Source of the DNA: Vreelandella maris
Lineage (GTDB): Bacteria; Pseudomonadota; Gammaproteobacteria; Pseudomonadales; Halomonadaceae
NCBI RefSeq assembly: GCF_013371085.1
Contig: NZ_JABWCV010000016.1
Location: 31,129 to 95,128 of the forward strand
Reading direction: 5' to 3'
Length of the DNA stretch: 64,000 nt
The position numbers and the translations under genes were made by a program. The first letter of the stretch is position 1. Each line of letters opens with the position of its first letter. Under the pieces are notes generated by a model. The model made no database searches. It was not told the DNA's origin and saw nothing but the letters and a program-made list of their open reading frames with translations. Shown piece by piece: positions 55,223 to 63,888 of this stretch.

Positions 55223-56500
55223 TCACTCTGGGGTAATGCGGTAAATGCTACCTTCATCAACCGCCGTATAAAGATCACCCTCCGGGCCCAGTACCAATGA
55301 ACGGAAGCGAGCAGCTCCCATGGGCACCGGCATTTTGGCAACGTCATTGACCGAAAGACCATCCTCCGCGATATCAATCAGGTTAATACGCTGCCCCACC
55401 GGCGTACCGCCGAAACCGATGCCCATAAAACCGACAACCAAACGGCCGTCCCAATCGCCCCACTGCTCGCCGACAAGAAACTCGGCAGACGAGATACCTT
55501 GAGAAAGCCCATCGTTCTGCCAAGCGGGCTGCATAGCGTCAGGGTAGGTTTCGGTATCGGTCACCGGCATATAGGCCGCACGCTCTTTTGGATCCATCCC
55601 CTCGGTCTGATTGGGCTCATAACCGCAATAATCGTCCGGGCAGTCGCCACGGCCCGCCATGTTGGGTTTCGGATCCCAGCCACTATTACCACCATTAACT
55701 AGCGCATTGATCTCATCCGAATGCCAGGGGCCGTGTTCCGTCACAATCGGTTGTCCAGTAGTTGGGTGGAAGGTGATGCCCTGTACGTTGCGGTGCCCAT
55801 AAGTATAGATGCGAGGATCGAAGCCCTCAGGCGATTCGTTACCCTCGGCAGCCTTACCATCCTGGTCGATACGCAGCACCTTGCCACCAAGAAGCTTCGG
55901 TGACTGCGGTATCTCACTGTTATGGTTATCGCCAGTGGTCACATAAAGGTAGCCATCTTCGGGGCTGAAGCGGATACGCCCGCCATTGTGTGCGCCAGCA
56001 TCGCCGAACGGGTGGTCGGTGGCAGCGGGCTTGTACGGAATATCCTCGACAATGTCGGTACGATCCGATACCTGAGTGAAATCACTGTTTACCGTCATGC
56101 GCAGCACACGGTTAGTGCGTGGCTCAGACATGTTGGAGGCAGAGTAGACGTAGACGGTGCGGTTTTCGTCAAAATCGGGGTCGATGGCCACACCGTTCAT
56201 CCCGGCCTGACCTTCGCAAACAAGATCATCGGCGGTGGTGGCGTACTCCTCCGTGCCTTCCATGCCTAGCAGATGCTCTACTTCACCATCGGGGAGCCGT
56301 ACCGAAAGCCCAAGACAGCGTTCGGTGTAAAACATCGTCCCATCGGGCAGAAAGGCCATATCCCAAGGGTTTTCAAGACCGGTTAACACCTCAGTCTGGC
56401 TGAGTTCAGGTTCATTGGCAGTCGTGACCGCTGGGAAGCCGACGATTACCGCAGAGGCGATGGCTGCACATAGCGGTCGCAGAGTGGTTTTGGGGGACAT
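55223..56500 (-). CDS. Soluble PQQ-dependent aldose sugar dehydrogenase
   Basis: A 425-residue secreted beta-propeller of the Asd/YliI (soluble glucose dehydrogenase) family, unrelated to the PQQ enzyme at 1178. A signal peptide precedes ANEPELS. NPWDMAFLPDGTMFYTER, GDAGAHNGGRIRFSPEDG with the active-site histidine, GHRNVQGI and TEHGPWHSDEIN are family hallmarks. AAGGAGAG 8 bp before the ATG at 56500 decides the start; a 29-residue extension is rejected. It oxidises sugars in the periplasm and donates to the cytochrome that follows. Confidence 0.93.
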   Translation of the reverse strand: MSPKTTLRPLCAAIASAVIVGFPAVTTANEPELSQTEVLTGLENPWDMAFLPDGTMFYTERCLGLSVRLPDGEVEHLLGMEGTEEYATTADDLVCEGQAGMNGVAIDPDFDENRTVYVYSASNMSEPRTNRVLRMTVNSDFTQVSDRTDIVEDIPYKPAATDHPFGDAGAHNGGRIRFSPEDGYLYVTTGDNHNSEIPQSPKLLGGKVLRIDQDGKAAEGNESPEGFDPRIYTYGHRNVQGITFHPTTGQPIVTEHGPWHSDEINALVNGGNSGWDPKPNMAGRGDCPDDYCGYEPNQTEGMDPKERAAYMPVTDTETYPDAMQPAWQNDGLSQGISSAEFLVGEQWGDWDGRLVVGFMGIGFGGTPVGQRINLIDIAEDGLSVNDVAKMPVPMGAARFRSLVLGPEGDLYTAVDEGSIYRITPE

Positions 56501-56772
56501 GGCAAGCTCTCCTTCCTTACGTTGTTTGTAATTTTTATTTACATTGCACGCGCTCATTGAGTTTAGATCGGCAATCAGGGCGGTCAATACTCTTTGTCAA
56601 TAATTGCTTGTCTAAAATTTTCCTACCCGCAGCATCACGGCAGGTAACGCTGAGTAATAAGCGCACGGCGAAAAATGTCTGTTACGTATATTGAATGTCG
56701 CTTTTCGACAACTCTTTATGGCTCAGCGCGACACACTAGTCAGCGAATAAACTGCTAAGTAGAGAGCACGCC

Positions 56773-57666
56773 ATGAATCGCAATGTCATCCTCACCTGTG
56801 CCGTCACTGGCGCAGGCGAAACCACCGCCAAGAATCCCAACGTCCCCGTGACGCCCAAGGCCATCGCGGCGTCCTGCATTGAAGCTGCCCGCGCCGGAGC
56901 CAGCATCGCGCACATCCACGTTCGCGACCCGGAAACCGGCGGCATCAGCCACTCTACCGAGCATTTTCGTGAGGTAATGGAGCGGGTTCGCGAAGCGGAT
57001 GTGGATATCGTGATGAACATCACCGCGGGTGGCGGCGGCGACTGGATACCCGATGTCACAGACCCCACCCGTGGCGGTTCCGGCACCGATATCCAAACGC
57101 CCGCCGAACGTCACGCCCCGGTCGGCGAACTGCTCCCCGAACTGTGCACGTTGGACTGCGGCAGCCTCAATTTTGGCGACATGGTCTACGTCAACCCCGC
57201 TGACTGGCTGCGCGAACACGCCCGCCTCGTTCAAGCCGCAGGTGTTAAGCCGGAGCTGGAATGCTTTGATCTGGGTCACGTCTGGTTTGCCCGCCAGCTT
57301 CAGCAAGAGGGATTGATCGATGGCGACCCGCTCTACCAGCTCTGCCTGGGAATTCCCTGGGGCGCCGAAGCGGACACCGAAACCATGCTGGCCATGCGTA
57401 ACAAATTACCTACCAACGCTAACTGGGCCGCTTTTGGCATTGGTCGCCATCAAATGCCCATGGTCGCCCAAGCCGTGCTGTTAGGTGGCCACGCACGGGT
57501 CGGGTTGGAAGATAACCTGTTTTTAGAGAAAGGCGTGCTGGCAAACAACGGCCAACTGGTCGAGAAAGCGTCAACCATTATTGAAAACCTCGGTGCCCGA
57601 GTAATGACACCTGCAGAAACCCGGGCACATCTGAAGTTACGCAACCCGTCAGGAGATGCTGTATGA
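56773..57666 (+). CDS. cdhC: 3-dehydrocarnitine cleavage enzyme (BKACE family)
   Basis: A 297-residue beta-keto acid cleavage enzyme with the N-terminal [20 protein letters not shown] motif and the zinc ligands in [10 protein letters not shown]. In carnitine catabolism it cleaves dehydrocarnitine using acetyl-CoA, giving acetoacetate and betainyl-CoA. The order cdhC-cdhA-cdhB-hocS equals the Pseudomonas carnitine operon, which assigns the substrate. Its stop overlaps the cdhA start (ATGA). The 185 bp upstream hold its promoter. Confidence 0.93.
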   Translation: MNRNVILTCAVTGAGETTAKNPNVPVTPKAIAASCIEAARAGASIAHIHVRDPETGGISHSTEHFREVMERVREADVDIVMNITAGGGGDWIPDVTDPTRGGSGTDIQTPAERHAPVGELLPELCTLDCGSLNFGDMVYVNPADWLREHARLVQAAGVKPELECFDLGHVWFARQLQQEGLIDGDPLYQLCLGIPWGAEADTETMLAMRNKLPTNANWAAFGIGRHQMPMVAQAVLLGGHARVGLEDNLFLEKGVLANNGQLVEKASTIIENLGARVMTPAETRAHLKLRNPSGDAV

Positions 57667-58616
57667 ACCGCTTAGCCGTGATTGGTACTGGTGTGATTGG
57701 CAACGGTTGGATTGCCCGCGCGCTCGCCCAAGGCTGGGACGTCGTCGCCTTCGACCCGGATCCCAACGCGCCAGCGCGCACGCAATCGTTTATCGACAAT
57801 GCCTGGGCTTCGTTAACCCAGCTTGGCCTTGCGCCCAGTGCTAGCTCTGAGCGGTTAACCTTTGCGACCACGATCGAAGAGGCCGTGAACGGCGCGGACC
57901 TGATTCAGGAGAACGTGCCCGAGCGTCTACCGCTAAAGCAGGAAATTTTAGCCACTATCGATGCCGCTGCCGCACCGGACGTCATCATTGGCTCGTCGAC
58001 TTCCGGCTTCAAACCCACCGACCTGCAGCAGCAGTGTCGGCAAGCACCTGGGCGCGTGATCGTCGCTCACCCCTTCAACCCGGTGTATTTGCTGCCATTG
58101 GTAGAGCTTGTTGGCGGTGAGGCCACCCAGCCCGCCCAGATCGCCAGCGCTCAAGGGTTGTATCAGTCGCTCGCCATGCGGCCGCTGGTGGTGCGCCGTG
58201 AAATAGAGGGCCATATCGCCGACCGCTTGATGGAAGCGCTGTGGCGTGAAGCCTTGCACTTGGTCAACGATGGCGTGGCCACCACCGAAGAGATCGATGC
58301 AGCGGTGGTTTACGGCTGCGGGCTGCGCTGGTCGCTAATGGGCACGTTCCTCACCTTCCACCTCGCAGGTGGCGAACCCGGCATGCGCCATATGCTGGAG
58401 CAGTTTGGCCCCGCCTTAAAACTACCCTGGACCAAGCTGGAAGCCCCCGAGCTTACCGATGAGTTAATCGATAAAGTGGTCGAAGGCTGCGAACACCAAG
58501 CAGCTGGCCGCTCGGTCGCGACGCTGGATCGCCGCAGGGATGACTTTTTAGTCGAGCTAATGGAAGCAGTGCAGAAATACTGGCCGGAAGCCGAAGGCTT
58601 AAAGGGGCGTATTTAA
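57663..58616 (+). CDS. cdhA: L-carnitine 3-dehydrogenase
   Basis: A 317-residue 3-hydroxyacyl-CoA-dehydrogenase-like enzyme that oxidises L-carnitine to 3-dehydrocarnitine with NAD. It shows the cofactor loop [14 protein letters not shown], the catalytic segment [17 protein letters not shown] and [19 protein letters not shown] near the end. Overlaps cdhC by 4 nt and cdhB by one base (TAATG). Confidence 0.94.
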   Translation: MNRLAVIGTGVIGNGWIARALAQGWDVVAFDPDPNAPARTQSFIDNAWASLTQLGLAPSASSERLTFATTIEEAVNGADLIQENVPERLPLKQEILATIDAAAAPDVIIGSSTSGFKPTDLQQQCRQAPGRVIVAHPFNPVYLLPLVELVGGEATQPAQIASAQGLYQSLAMRPLVVRREIEGHIADRLMEALWREALHLVNDGVATTEEIDAAVVYGCGLRWSLMGTFLTFHLAGGEPGMRHMLEQFGPALKLPWTKLEAPELTDELIDKVVEGCEHQAAGRSVATLDRRRDDFLVELMEAVQKYWPEAEGLKGRI

Positions 58617-59071
58617 TGATCATCCTGAAAACCCAGGTCGCTGCTGACTGGGTCGACTACAACGGGCACATGAACGACGCGGAGTACGCCCGCGTCTTTT
58701 CCCACGCCTGCGAAGCGCTGATTGACCAGATAGGCTTAGACGAAGCAGGCCGTGAGCACTATGGTTACACGATCTACACGCTGGAAACTCATCTCTGCTA
58801 TCGCCGCGAGGCGCACCAAGGTCAGCCGCTCAATATTGACCTAACACTGCTCGATAGCGATGCAAAACGCCTGCACGTGTTTTTCGCCATGTTCGATGAC
58901 GAAGGCAACCTGCTGGCAACCAGCGAACAGATGCTGATGGGCATGAAGCAAGCCTCAGGACGACCAAGCCCGTTTCCCGAAGCGGTCGCAAATCATGTGG
59001 CGGCACTACCACGGGCAGAGAGCGATGCCTGGCCGGAGCTTGCTGGCCGCACCATCGGTATTCGACGCTGA
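58616..59071 (+). CDS. cdhB: Betainyl-CoA thioesterase
   Basis: A 151-residue hot-dog-fold thioesterase with DYNGHMNDAEYARVFSHA and the helix LETHLCYRREAHQGQPL. It releases glycine betaine from betainyl-CoA, the third step after carnitine oxidation and cleavage. Its place in the operon, between carnitine dehydrogenase and hocS, assigns its role. Confidence 0.92.
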   Translation: MIILKTQVAADWVDYNGHMNDAEYARVFSHACEALIDQIGLDEAGREHYGYTIYTLETHLCYRREAHQGQPLNIDLTLLDSDAKRLHVFFAMFDDEGNLLATSEQMLMGMKQASGRPSPFPEAVANHVAALPRAESDAWPELAGRTIGIRR

Positions 59072-59085
59072 GGGTGACATCAAAG

Positions 59086-59904
59086 ATGAACGTAGACGCC
59101 TTTATTCAACGCTTTAGCGCAGGGCTGGCCATGATGGAGGAACTGCCCTTGCCTCAAGCGCGGCGCGCCTACGATAAGCTTTGTCGCACCTTCGCCCCAC
59201 CCGACCCGGCAGGAATGCGGATCGACAATAGCATTTGTGAGGGTGTTAGCGTGCGCCGCTTTATCCCCCAACGGCGAACGCCAGGCTGCGTGCTGTTTAT
59301 CCATGGCGGCGGTTTTACGATCGGCTCAGCGGAGAGCCACCACGGCCTCGCCGCCAGCTTGGCTCAGCTGCTTGAGCGTGAGGTGGTAAGCGTTAACTAT
59401 CGGCTGGCACCAGAGGTAGATTACCCCGCCATGTTGGCAGACTGCCAAGCAGTGCTAGAGGCGGTTCATCCTGTCGCACTGGTAGGCGACAGCGCGGGCG
59501 GGCGATTGGCTATCGACCTTGCCCATCAGCTTAATGAAGCACCGCCGCTCGGATTGATCTACCCGCCGGTGGGCGAACTTGCAATTAACTGTCTTGGGGA
59601 AGATGCACCCCTGTTGTCACGCAGCGATGTGCTCAGTATTCGCGAACAGTGCCCTAAGATTATCGCCACCCAGCGGGATCGCAGCCCTCCTGCTAGCACC
59701 ATCGAAGTGCTCACGGTAGAGCACGATCCGTTAACACACCCTGTCGAAACGGCGGTAGCGCTCTGGCAGCAAGCGGGGGCGTCTATTGGCTACCACTGCG
59801 CGCCGCAGATGGTACATGGCGCGCTTCACGCCCAAGCTCAGCTACCCGAGATGAGTGCCGCTTGGCAGGGCTTTTGCCACACACTAAAACGGCGCCTTAA
59901 TTAA
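59086..59904 (+). CDS. hocS: Short-chain acylcarnitine hydrolase
   Basis: A 272-residue alpha/beta hydrolase with the oxyanion motif HGGGF, nucleophile GDSAGG and a C-terminal histidine (QMVHGALH). In Pseudomonas the homologous last gene of this operon releases carnitine from acetyl- or butyrylcarnitine. ATG at 59086 with GAGGG upstream is preferred over GTG at 59074, which would add four residues. The stop lies in the loop of the terminator. Confidence 0.88.
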   Translation: MNVDAFIQRFSAGLAMMEELPLPQARRAYDKLCRTFAPPDPAGMRIDNSICEGVSVRRFIPQRRTPGCVLFIHGGGFTIGSAESHHGLAASLAQLLEREVVSVNYRLAPEVDYPAMLADCQAVLEAVHPVALVGDSAGGRLAIDLAHQLNEAPPLGLIYPPVGELAINCLGEDAPLLSRSDVLSIREQCPKIIATQRDRSPPASTIEVLTVEHDPLTHPVETAVALWQQAGASIGYHCAPQMVHGALHAQAQLPEMSAAWQGFCHTLKRRLN

Positions 59905-59917
59905 TAAGGCGCCGTTT
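59887..59917. terminator. Bidirectional terminator between hocS and caiX
   Basis: A perfect 13-bp stem (59887-59899 with 59905-59917) around loop ATTAA, in which the hocS stop codon sits. A/T tracts on both sides allow it to end the plus-strand operon and the minus-strand caiX transcript. Confidence 0.9.
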
Positions 59918-59942
59918 CGTCGTTCAGTTCGTAAAAAACGTT

Positions 59943-60002
59943 CTATTAAGAGTCGAACTATTAAGAATCAAGCTATTAAGAGCCGAGCTATTAAGAATCA
60001 AA
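59943..60002 (-). repeat. Four 15-bp tandem repeats over the caiX stop codon
   Basis: Units at 59943-59957, 59958-59972, 59973-59987 and 59988-60002, each beginning CTATTAAGA on the plus strand. In the caiX frame every unit reads x-x-Ser-TAA-TAG, so the gene's last codons and its double stop exist four times in a row. Confidence 0.92.
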
Positions 60003-60944
60003 CTGGGCCCGCACTTGCTCAATAGCGGATTCGCCATCGCGGGTTTCAACACCGTCTAACCATTCGGCAACGGTATCCAGGTTATTGCCAATCCACTCGT
60101 TCGCCACTTCATCCGCCGGGCGCTCTTCGTAGCTGTACTCGTGCACCCACTCGTTCTGGTCCTCGATCGCCACCACGTATTGCGACAGGAAGCGGTGCAC
60201 CTGTGGTGCCTCATCGGCAAGGCTTGCCGGGGTAATAGTCCACACGGTGCTTTCAATGGATGCCACGCCCGCATCATCGCTGTCGGCTAAATAGGCTAAA
60301 TCAAAGCTCACGTTCATCCAGTGAGGTTCCCAGCCGACAAACGTGACCCACTCTTCGTCAGCCATTTTTTGCTCCGCCTGGGCAAGCATGGCCGAGGTCG
60401 AGCTTTCACGGAGCTGCCAATCGCCTAGACCCGCAAGGTCGTTATCGATGGCGTTGAGAATGGCCTCATTGATCCCGGTGCCCGCTTCTATCCCCTGGAT
60501 CTCACCGTCGAACTGATCGCGATGCGTTGCTAATTCAGCCACCGTGGTCACGCCGGCATCGTAGACATACTGGGGAACCACCAGCCCGGAATTGGCCCCG
60601 CTGATATTGGAAACCACCTTCTCGACTTTGCCATCCGCTACCAGCGGCTCGACCATATCAGTCTGTACCGGGTACCAGCCGCCCAGATAGATTTCCAGGT
60701 CGTTGCCCGACAGGCCTTCCAGAATGACGCTTACGGCCAGATCTTGCTGGCGCGTCTCGTACCCCATCACTTCAACCAGTTGGGCAGCCACTTCAGACTT
60801 AACCGTCACCCCCGGCCACGGCGGCACCCCGAAACGCAGCTCATCGAGCTCTGCCATAGCAGGCGTGGCAACGAACGCAGAGAGTAGAAACCCCGCTTTC
60901 AGCGACAATGACTTGGTAGTGGCAGAGAAAGTAGTGACAGACAT
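59991..60944 (-). CDS. caiX: Carnitine-binding periplasmic protein
   Basis: A 317-residue secreted protein of the OpuAC/ProX betaine-binding family: signal peptide ending ATPAMAELDE, then RFGVPPWPGVTVKSEV and LSGNDLEIYLGGWYPVQTDM and EEWVTFVGWEPHWMN, with aromatic residues that build a box for trimethylammonium groups. Its position beside cdhC-hocS and behind cdhR matches the Pseudomonas carnitine-binding CaiX, which supplies several betaine ABC transporters. No permease or ATPase lies next to it. The gene's end carries four 15-bp repeats with stops. Confidence 0.92.
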   Translation of the reverse strand: MSVTTFSATTKSLSLKAGFLLSAFVATPAMAELDELRFGVPPWPGVTVKSEVAAQLVEVMGYETRQQDLAVSVILEGLSGNDLEIYLGGWYPVQTDMVEPLVADGKVEKVVSNISGANSGLVVPQYVYDAGVTTVAELATHRDQFDGEIQGIEAGTGINEAILNAIDNDLAGLGDWQLRESSTSAMLAQAEQKMADEEWVTFVGWEPHWMNVSFDLAYLADSDDAGVASIESTVWTITPASLADEAPQVHRFLSQYVVAIEDQNEWVHEYSYEERPADEVANEWIGNNLDTVAEWLDGVETRDGESAIEQVRAQFDS

Positions 60945-61050
60945 ATGGCTAAACCTCTTATTAGATGGGTTTAGTTAGTATGCGCGGCTGCCTTACCACT
61001 ACTAGGCACTAGGCGACGCTTACCAGACATAACACGACGAACACTAGGCC

Positions 61051-62019
61051 TTAAACGTTTTCCTCGCGTACTTGCCGCGGCGAATAGCCGTAATACATAC
61101 GAAATGAACGCGCAAAGCTAGATGACGAGTTAAACCCGCAGGCTAATCCCACCGCCAGCACGGCAAGATCCGTTTCCGCTAACAGTCGCCGGGCGCGCTT
61201 GATGCGCAGCTGCAAGTACCACTGCCGCGGGGTAACGTTTAGCTCCTGCTCAAATAAGCGCTGAAGTTGGCGAACTGACACTTCTACACGGCTCGCGACC
61301 TCTTCAAGGGAAAGTGGCTCTTCAAGGTTCTGCTCCATCAGCGCCACCGCCTCGACCACACGCCGCTTGTGGGTACCAAGGCGTTTCACCAGCGCCATGC
61401 GCTGCTGGTCGCTACGGGCGCGGATACGATCGTGAATCAGCTGCTCGGACACATCAATCGCCAGTTTGGCACCATGCCGTCGGGCAATCACCTCCAGCGC
61501 CATATCCATCGCCGCCGCGCCACCTGCGCAGGAGAAGCGCCGCTCGCCAAGCTCATACAATTCATCGGTCGTATCAACCCCCGGGAATCGCTCACGGAAT
61601 GCAGGCAGGCTCTCCCAGTGCAGCGCCACCCGCTCGTGCTTCAACAACCCGGTAGCAGCGAGCAGAAACGCCCCGGTATCGATACCGCCCAGGCAGCAGC
61701 CCGCCTGATCCAACTGGTGCAGCCACGCCATCAACGGCCGGGTTAGGTGCGCCTCCGGGGTAAAGCCGCTGCATACCGCCAGTGAGGGTAGATGATGTAC
61801 ATCCGCCGTTGCCTGATCCGCCATTAGGGTCATGCCATTGGAGGCTGTCACCGGCCCGCCGTCCGCGCTGATCAAGGTCCAGTCGAACAGCGGGCGATTG
61901 GCAATGCGGTTAGCGATCCGCAGCGGCTCCACCGCCGCAAAGAACGCCATCATCGAATACTGGGGCAACAATAAAAAGCCCACCATTTCCGGTAGTGGGC
62001 CTGTATAACTAAGACGCAT
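61051..62019 (-). CDS. cdhR: GlxA/AraC-family regulator of carnitine catabolism
   Basis: A 322-residue activator-type protein with an N-terminal DJ-1/PfpI-like domain (GFLLLPQYSMMAF to LGGIDTGAFLLAATGLL) and a C-terminal AraC HTH pair (SLEEVASRVEVSVRQLQRLFEQ and VGLACGFNSSSSFARSFRMYYGYSP). It is upstream of caiX on the same strand, like Pseudomonas CdhR, which activates caiX-cdhCAB-hocS on carnitine or norcarnitine. ATG has weak support from sequence upstream. Confidence 0.9.
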   Translation of the reverse strand: MRLSYTGPLPEMVGFLLLPQYSMMAFFAAVEPLRIANRIANRPLFDWTLISADGGPVTASNGMTLMADQATADVHHLPSLAVCSGFTPEAHLTRPLMAWLHQLDQAGCCLGGIDTGAFLLAATGLLKHERVALHWESLPAFRERFPGVDTTDELYELGERRFSCAGGAAAMDMALEVIARRHGAKLAIDVSEQLIHDRIRARSDQQRMALVKRLGTHKRRVVEAVALMEQNLEEPLSLEEVASRVEVSVRQLQRLFEQELNVTPRQWYLQLRIKRARRLLAETDLAVLAVGLACGFNSSSSFARSFRMYYGYSPRQVREENV

Positions 62020-62357
62020 ATTCGTGCTCGATATCAGTCATGGAAAGCGTTCAATAAAGCCCTAGTCGTTGTCGAGCCGCTCCATACGGTATAGCCGCCA
62101 CTGGTTCTCGACCGTCCATCCGGCAAGTGGCAATAGCGTCCGGTGCCCAACCACATGGCAGCCTCCTGCTATCAACATTAAAGCGTATAGCCATCCACTT
62201 TAATCCTGCACGGCATTAGTAACCACCTCGCCTGCACTATTTGGCGTTTGCTGATGTCGACAATGGTAGCTAGGCTGTAGCTAGCAACATCGACGTACAA
62301 GCATTGTCGATGGCTATTCGCAACTCGCAACACTTAATTCATATGGAGAGTGAAGCT
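62020..62357. other. Intergenic region ahead of cdhR and the PNPOx-like gene
   Basis: About 340 bp with no gene. It holds the divergent promoters of cdhR (minus) and the PNPOx-like gene (plus). A 9-bp inverted repeat TCGACAATG (62257-62265) / CATTGTCGA (62302-62310) and a direct repeat of GTAGCTAG around 62267-62285 lie in it; whether they are operators cannot be told. Confidence 0.5.
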
Positions 62358-62846
62358 ATGTCCAGCCCTGAACATAAGCAAAAGATCTGGAAGATGATCA
62401 AAGACATTAAAGTTGGCATGCTCGTTACGCTGGATCACGATATGCCGCGAGCTCGGCCGATGCACTTAGTGCAGGAAGAGTATGACGGTACCCTGTGGTT
62501 CTTTACTCGTCGCAGTGCTGAAAAAGTGTTTGAAACCAAGAGTGATCATGATGTGTGTCTCAGTTTTTCTGATCAAGAAGAGGGCGTGTACGTTTCGCTG
62601 TCGGGCAAAGCCAACCTGATCGATAACCGTGATCTGATCGAAAAATACTGGAACCCTTTCGTCGGCGCTTGGTTTCCTGAAGGAAAGGACGATCCAGACG
62701 TCGCACTGCTTGAAGTTAAAGTCCAGATGGGTGAACACTGGAAAGCCAAAGAGAGTAAAACCTTTCAGCTCTATGAGATCGCCAAAGCTAATCTCAAAAA
62801 GGACGCCACTCCAGACCTAGGCGAGAATGAAAAATTCGGTGGCTAA
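62358..62846 (+). CDS. Pyridoxamine-5'-phosphate-oxidase-like stress protein (GSP26 family)
   Basis: A 162-residue split-barrel flavin-fold protein with KVGMLVTLDHDMPRARPMHLV and VCLSFSDQEEGVYVSLSGKANLI as in general stress protein 26/YdaG. Such proteins bind FMN or F420-like cofactors; no enzyme activity is proved. GGAGAG 9 bp before ATG at 62358 decides the start against a frame to 62304. The last 20 bases overlap the next gene. Confidence 0.87.
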   Translation: MSSPEHKQKIWKMIKDIKVGMLVTLDHDMPRARPMHLVQEEYDGTLWFFTRRSAEKVFETKSDHDVCLSFSDQEEGVYVSLSGKANLIDNRDLIEKYWNPFVGAWFPEGKDDPDVALLEVKVQMGEHWKAKESKTFQLYEIAKANLKKDATPDLGENEKFGG

Positions 62847-63399
62847 CCTCCTTAGCAAGCGCCCTGCTGACGGGGCGCTTTTCAGCCTAATGCTTGTCAT
62901 GCTCATGGGCTCAAATAGCTCATGGGCAACTGACGAATCCCAGAGCGATAAGGCCAGCATGCAAGGTCAGTGTGAATTCACCGATCAAAAGCGGAAAATG
63001 CTCTCTCTGATTAACGAGGCGCGCAGTCAGCAGCGGCAATGCGGCGACCAACGGTTTGAGGCAGTGGAGTCGTTAACGTGGAGTTGTGAGCTTGAAGCAG
63101 CCGCCGAACTGCACTCCCAAGACATGGCTAAGAACGACTACTTTAGCCATACCGCCCAGGATGGTAGTGGAATTGAGCAACGAGTCAGTAACCAAGACTA
63201 CAGCTGGCAAGCTGTCGGTGAAAATATCGCCGCTGGCCATACCTCGGTATCTGCCGTGGTGAGCGGCTGGTTATCAAGTCCCGGCCACTGCCAAAACATC
63301 ATGAACGACGCTTTTACTGAAATGGGCATGGCGAAAGCAAACGATTCAGAATCACGCTATTCAACCTACTGGACACAAACGCTAGGCAAACCCCGCTAA
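62827..63399 (+). CDS. Secreted CAP-domain (SCP/PR-1-like) protein
   Basis: A 190-residue protein with an N-terminal signal-like segment (hydrophobic residues about 17-34) and a CAP domain: LHSQDMAKNDYFSH, GENIAAGH and SPGHCQNIMNDAFTEMGMA are its signatures. Several cysteines in the mature part could form disulfides. Biological roles of bacterial CAP proteins are mostly unknown. The ATG at 62827 overlaps the previous stop by 20 nt; a start at 62890 would still leave a hydrophobic leader. Confidence 0.83.
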   Translation: MKNSVANLLSKRPADGALFSLMLVMLMGSNSSWATDESQSDKASMQGQCEFTDQKRKMLSLINEARSQQRQCGDQRFEAVESLTWSCELEAAAELHSQDMAKNDYFSHTAQDGSGIEQRVSNQDYSWQAVGENIAAGHTSVSAVVSGWLSSPGHCQNIMNDAFTEMGMAKANDSESRYSTYWTQTLGKPR

Positions 63400-63414
63400 G
63401 CACACACGAGTCAA

Positions 63415-63861
63415 TTACTGGCCGCCTCCTAACTCACCGTAGTGGACGGCCGTAATCGCATTTTTAGGCGAGCCATCTACCAGTTTGGTGCTATAGGTCA
63501 GGTATACAAAGGTCTGCGTTTCGGTATCGTGCATACGAACAACGCGCATATTTTTAAACAGCGCCGAGCGCCGCTGAGTAAAAATTACTTCTTGCTCCTC
63601 GACTTCAGCTGGGTCAAACACAATCTCACCCGTCTGACGACACGCCACACTCGCCTCGCTAGCTTCCTCGGCAAGCCCCACCGCGCCAGTGATCCCACCA
63701 ATTTGAGAGTAGGAAAGATAGCAGGAGATGCCCTGCACTTTCGGGTCATCAAAGCGCTCCACTTCAATAGTGTTATTCGGGCCCAATAGTTTGAACTCCG
63801 TTCGCACGCTACCAATATGGGCATCCTGAGCAAGCAGCGCGGATGGAAACAGTGCCAACAT
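63415..63861 (-). CDS. creA: CreA-family periplasmic protein, truncated at its signal peptide
   Basis: The 148 visible residues contain IGSVRTEFKLLGPNNTIEVERFDDPKVQGISCYLSY, GGITGAVGLAEEASEASVACRQTG and LVDGSPKNAITAV, the CreA core complete to the end. The N-terminus MLALFPSALLAQ is only the back half of a signal peptide; upstream in frame, LRALIV is present but then a stop and foreign-looking sequence follow. The charged start of the signal peptide and the real start codon seem lost, probably through an insertion at about 63870-63890. Function of CreA is not established. Confidence 0.8.
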   Translation of the reverse strand: MLALFPSALLAQDAHIGSVRTEFKLLGPNNTIEVERFDDPKVQGISCYLSYSQIGGITGAVGLAEEASEASVACRQTGEIVFDPAEVEEQEVIFTQRRSALFKNMRVVRMHDTETQTFVYLTYSTKLVDGSPKNAITAVHYGELGGGQ

Positions 63862-63888
63862 AACAATGAGCGCCCTGAGAGTAAGTGC

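Noticed and set aside
62257..62310. 9-bp inverted repeat as a CdhR operator
   Set aside because: The spacing of 36 bp and lack of a second copy near cdhC give no support; kept only as a note.
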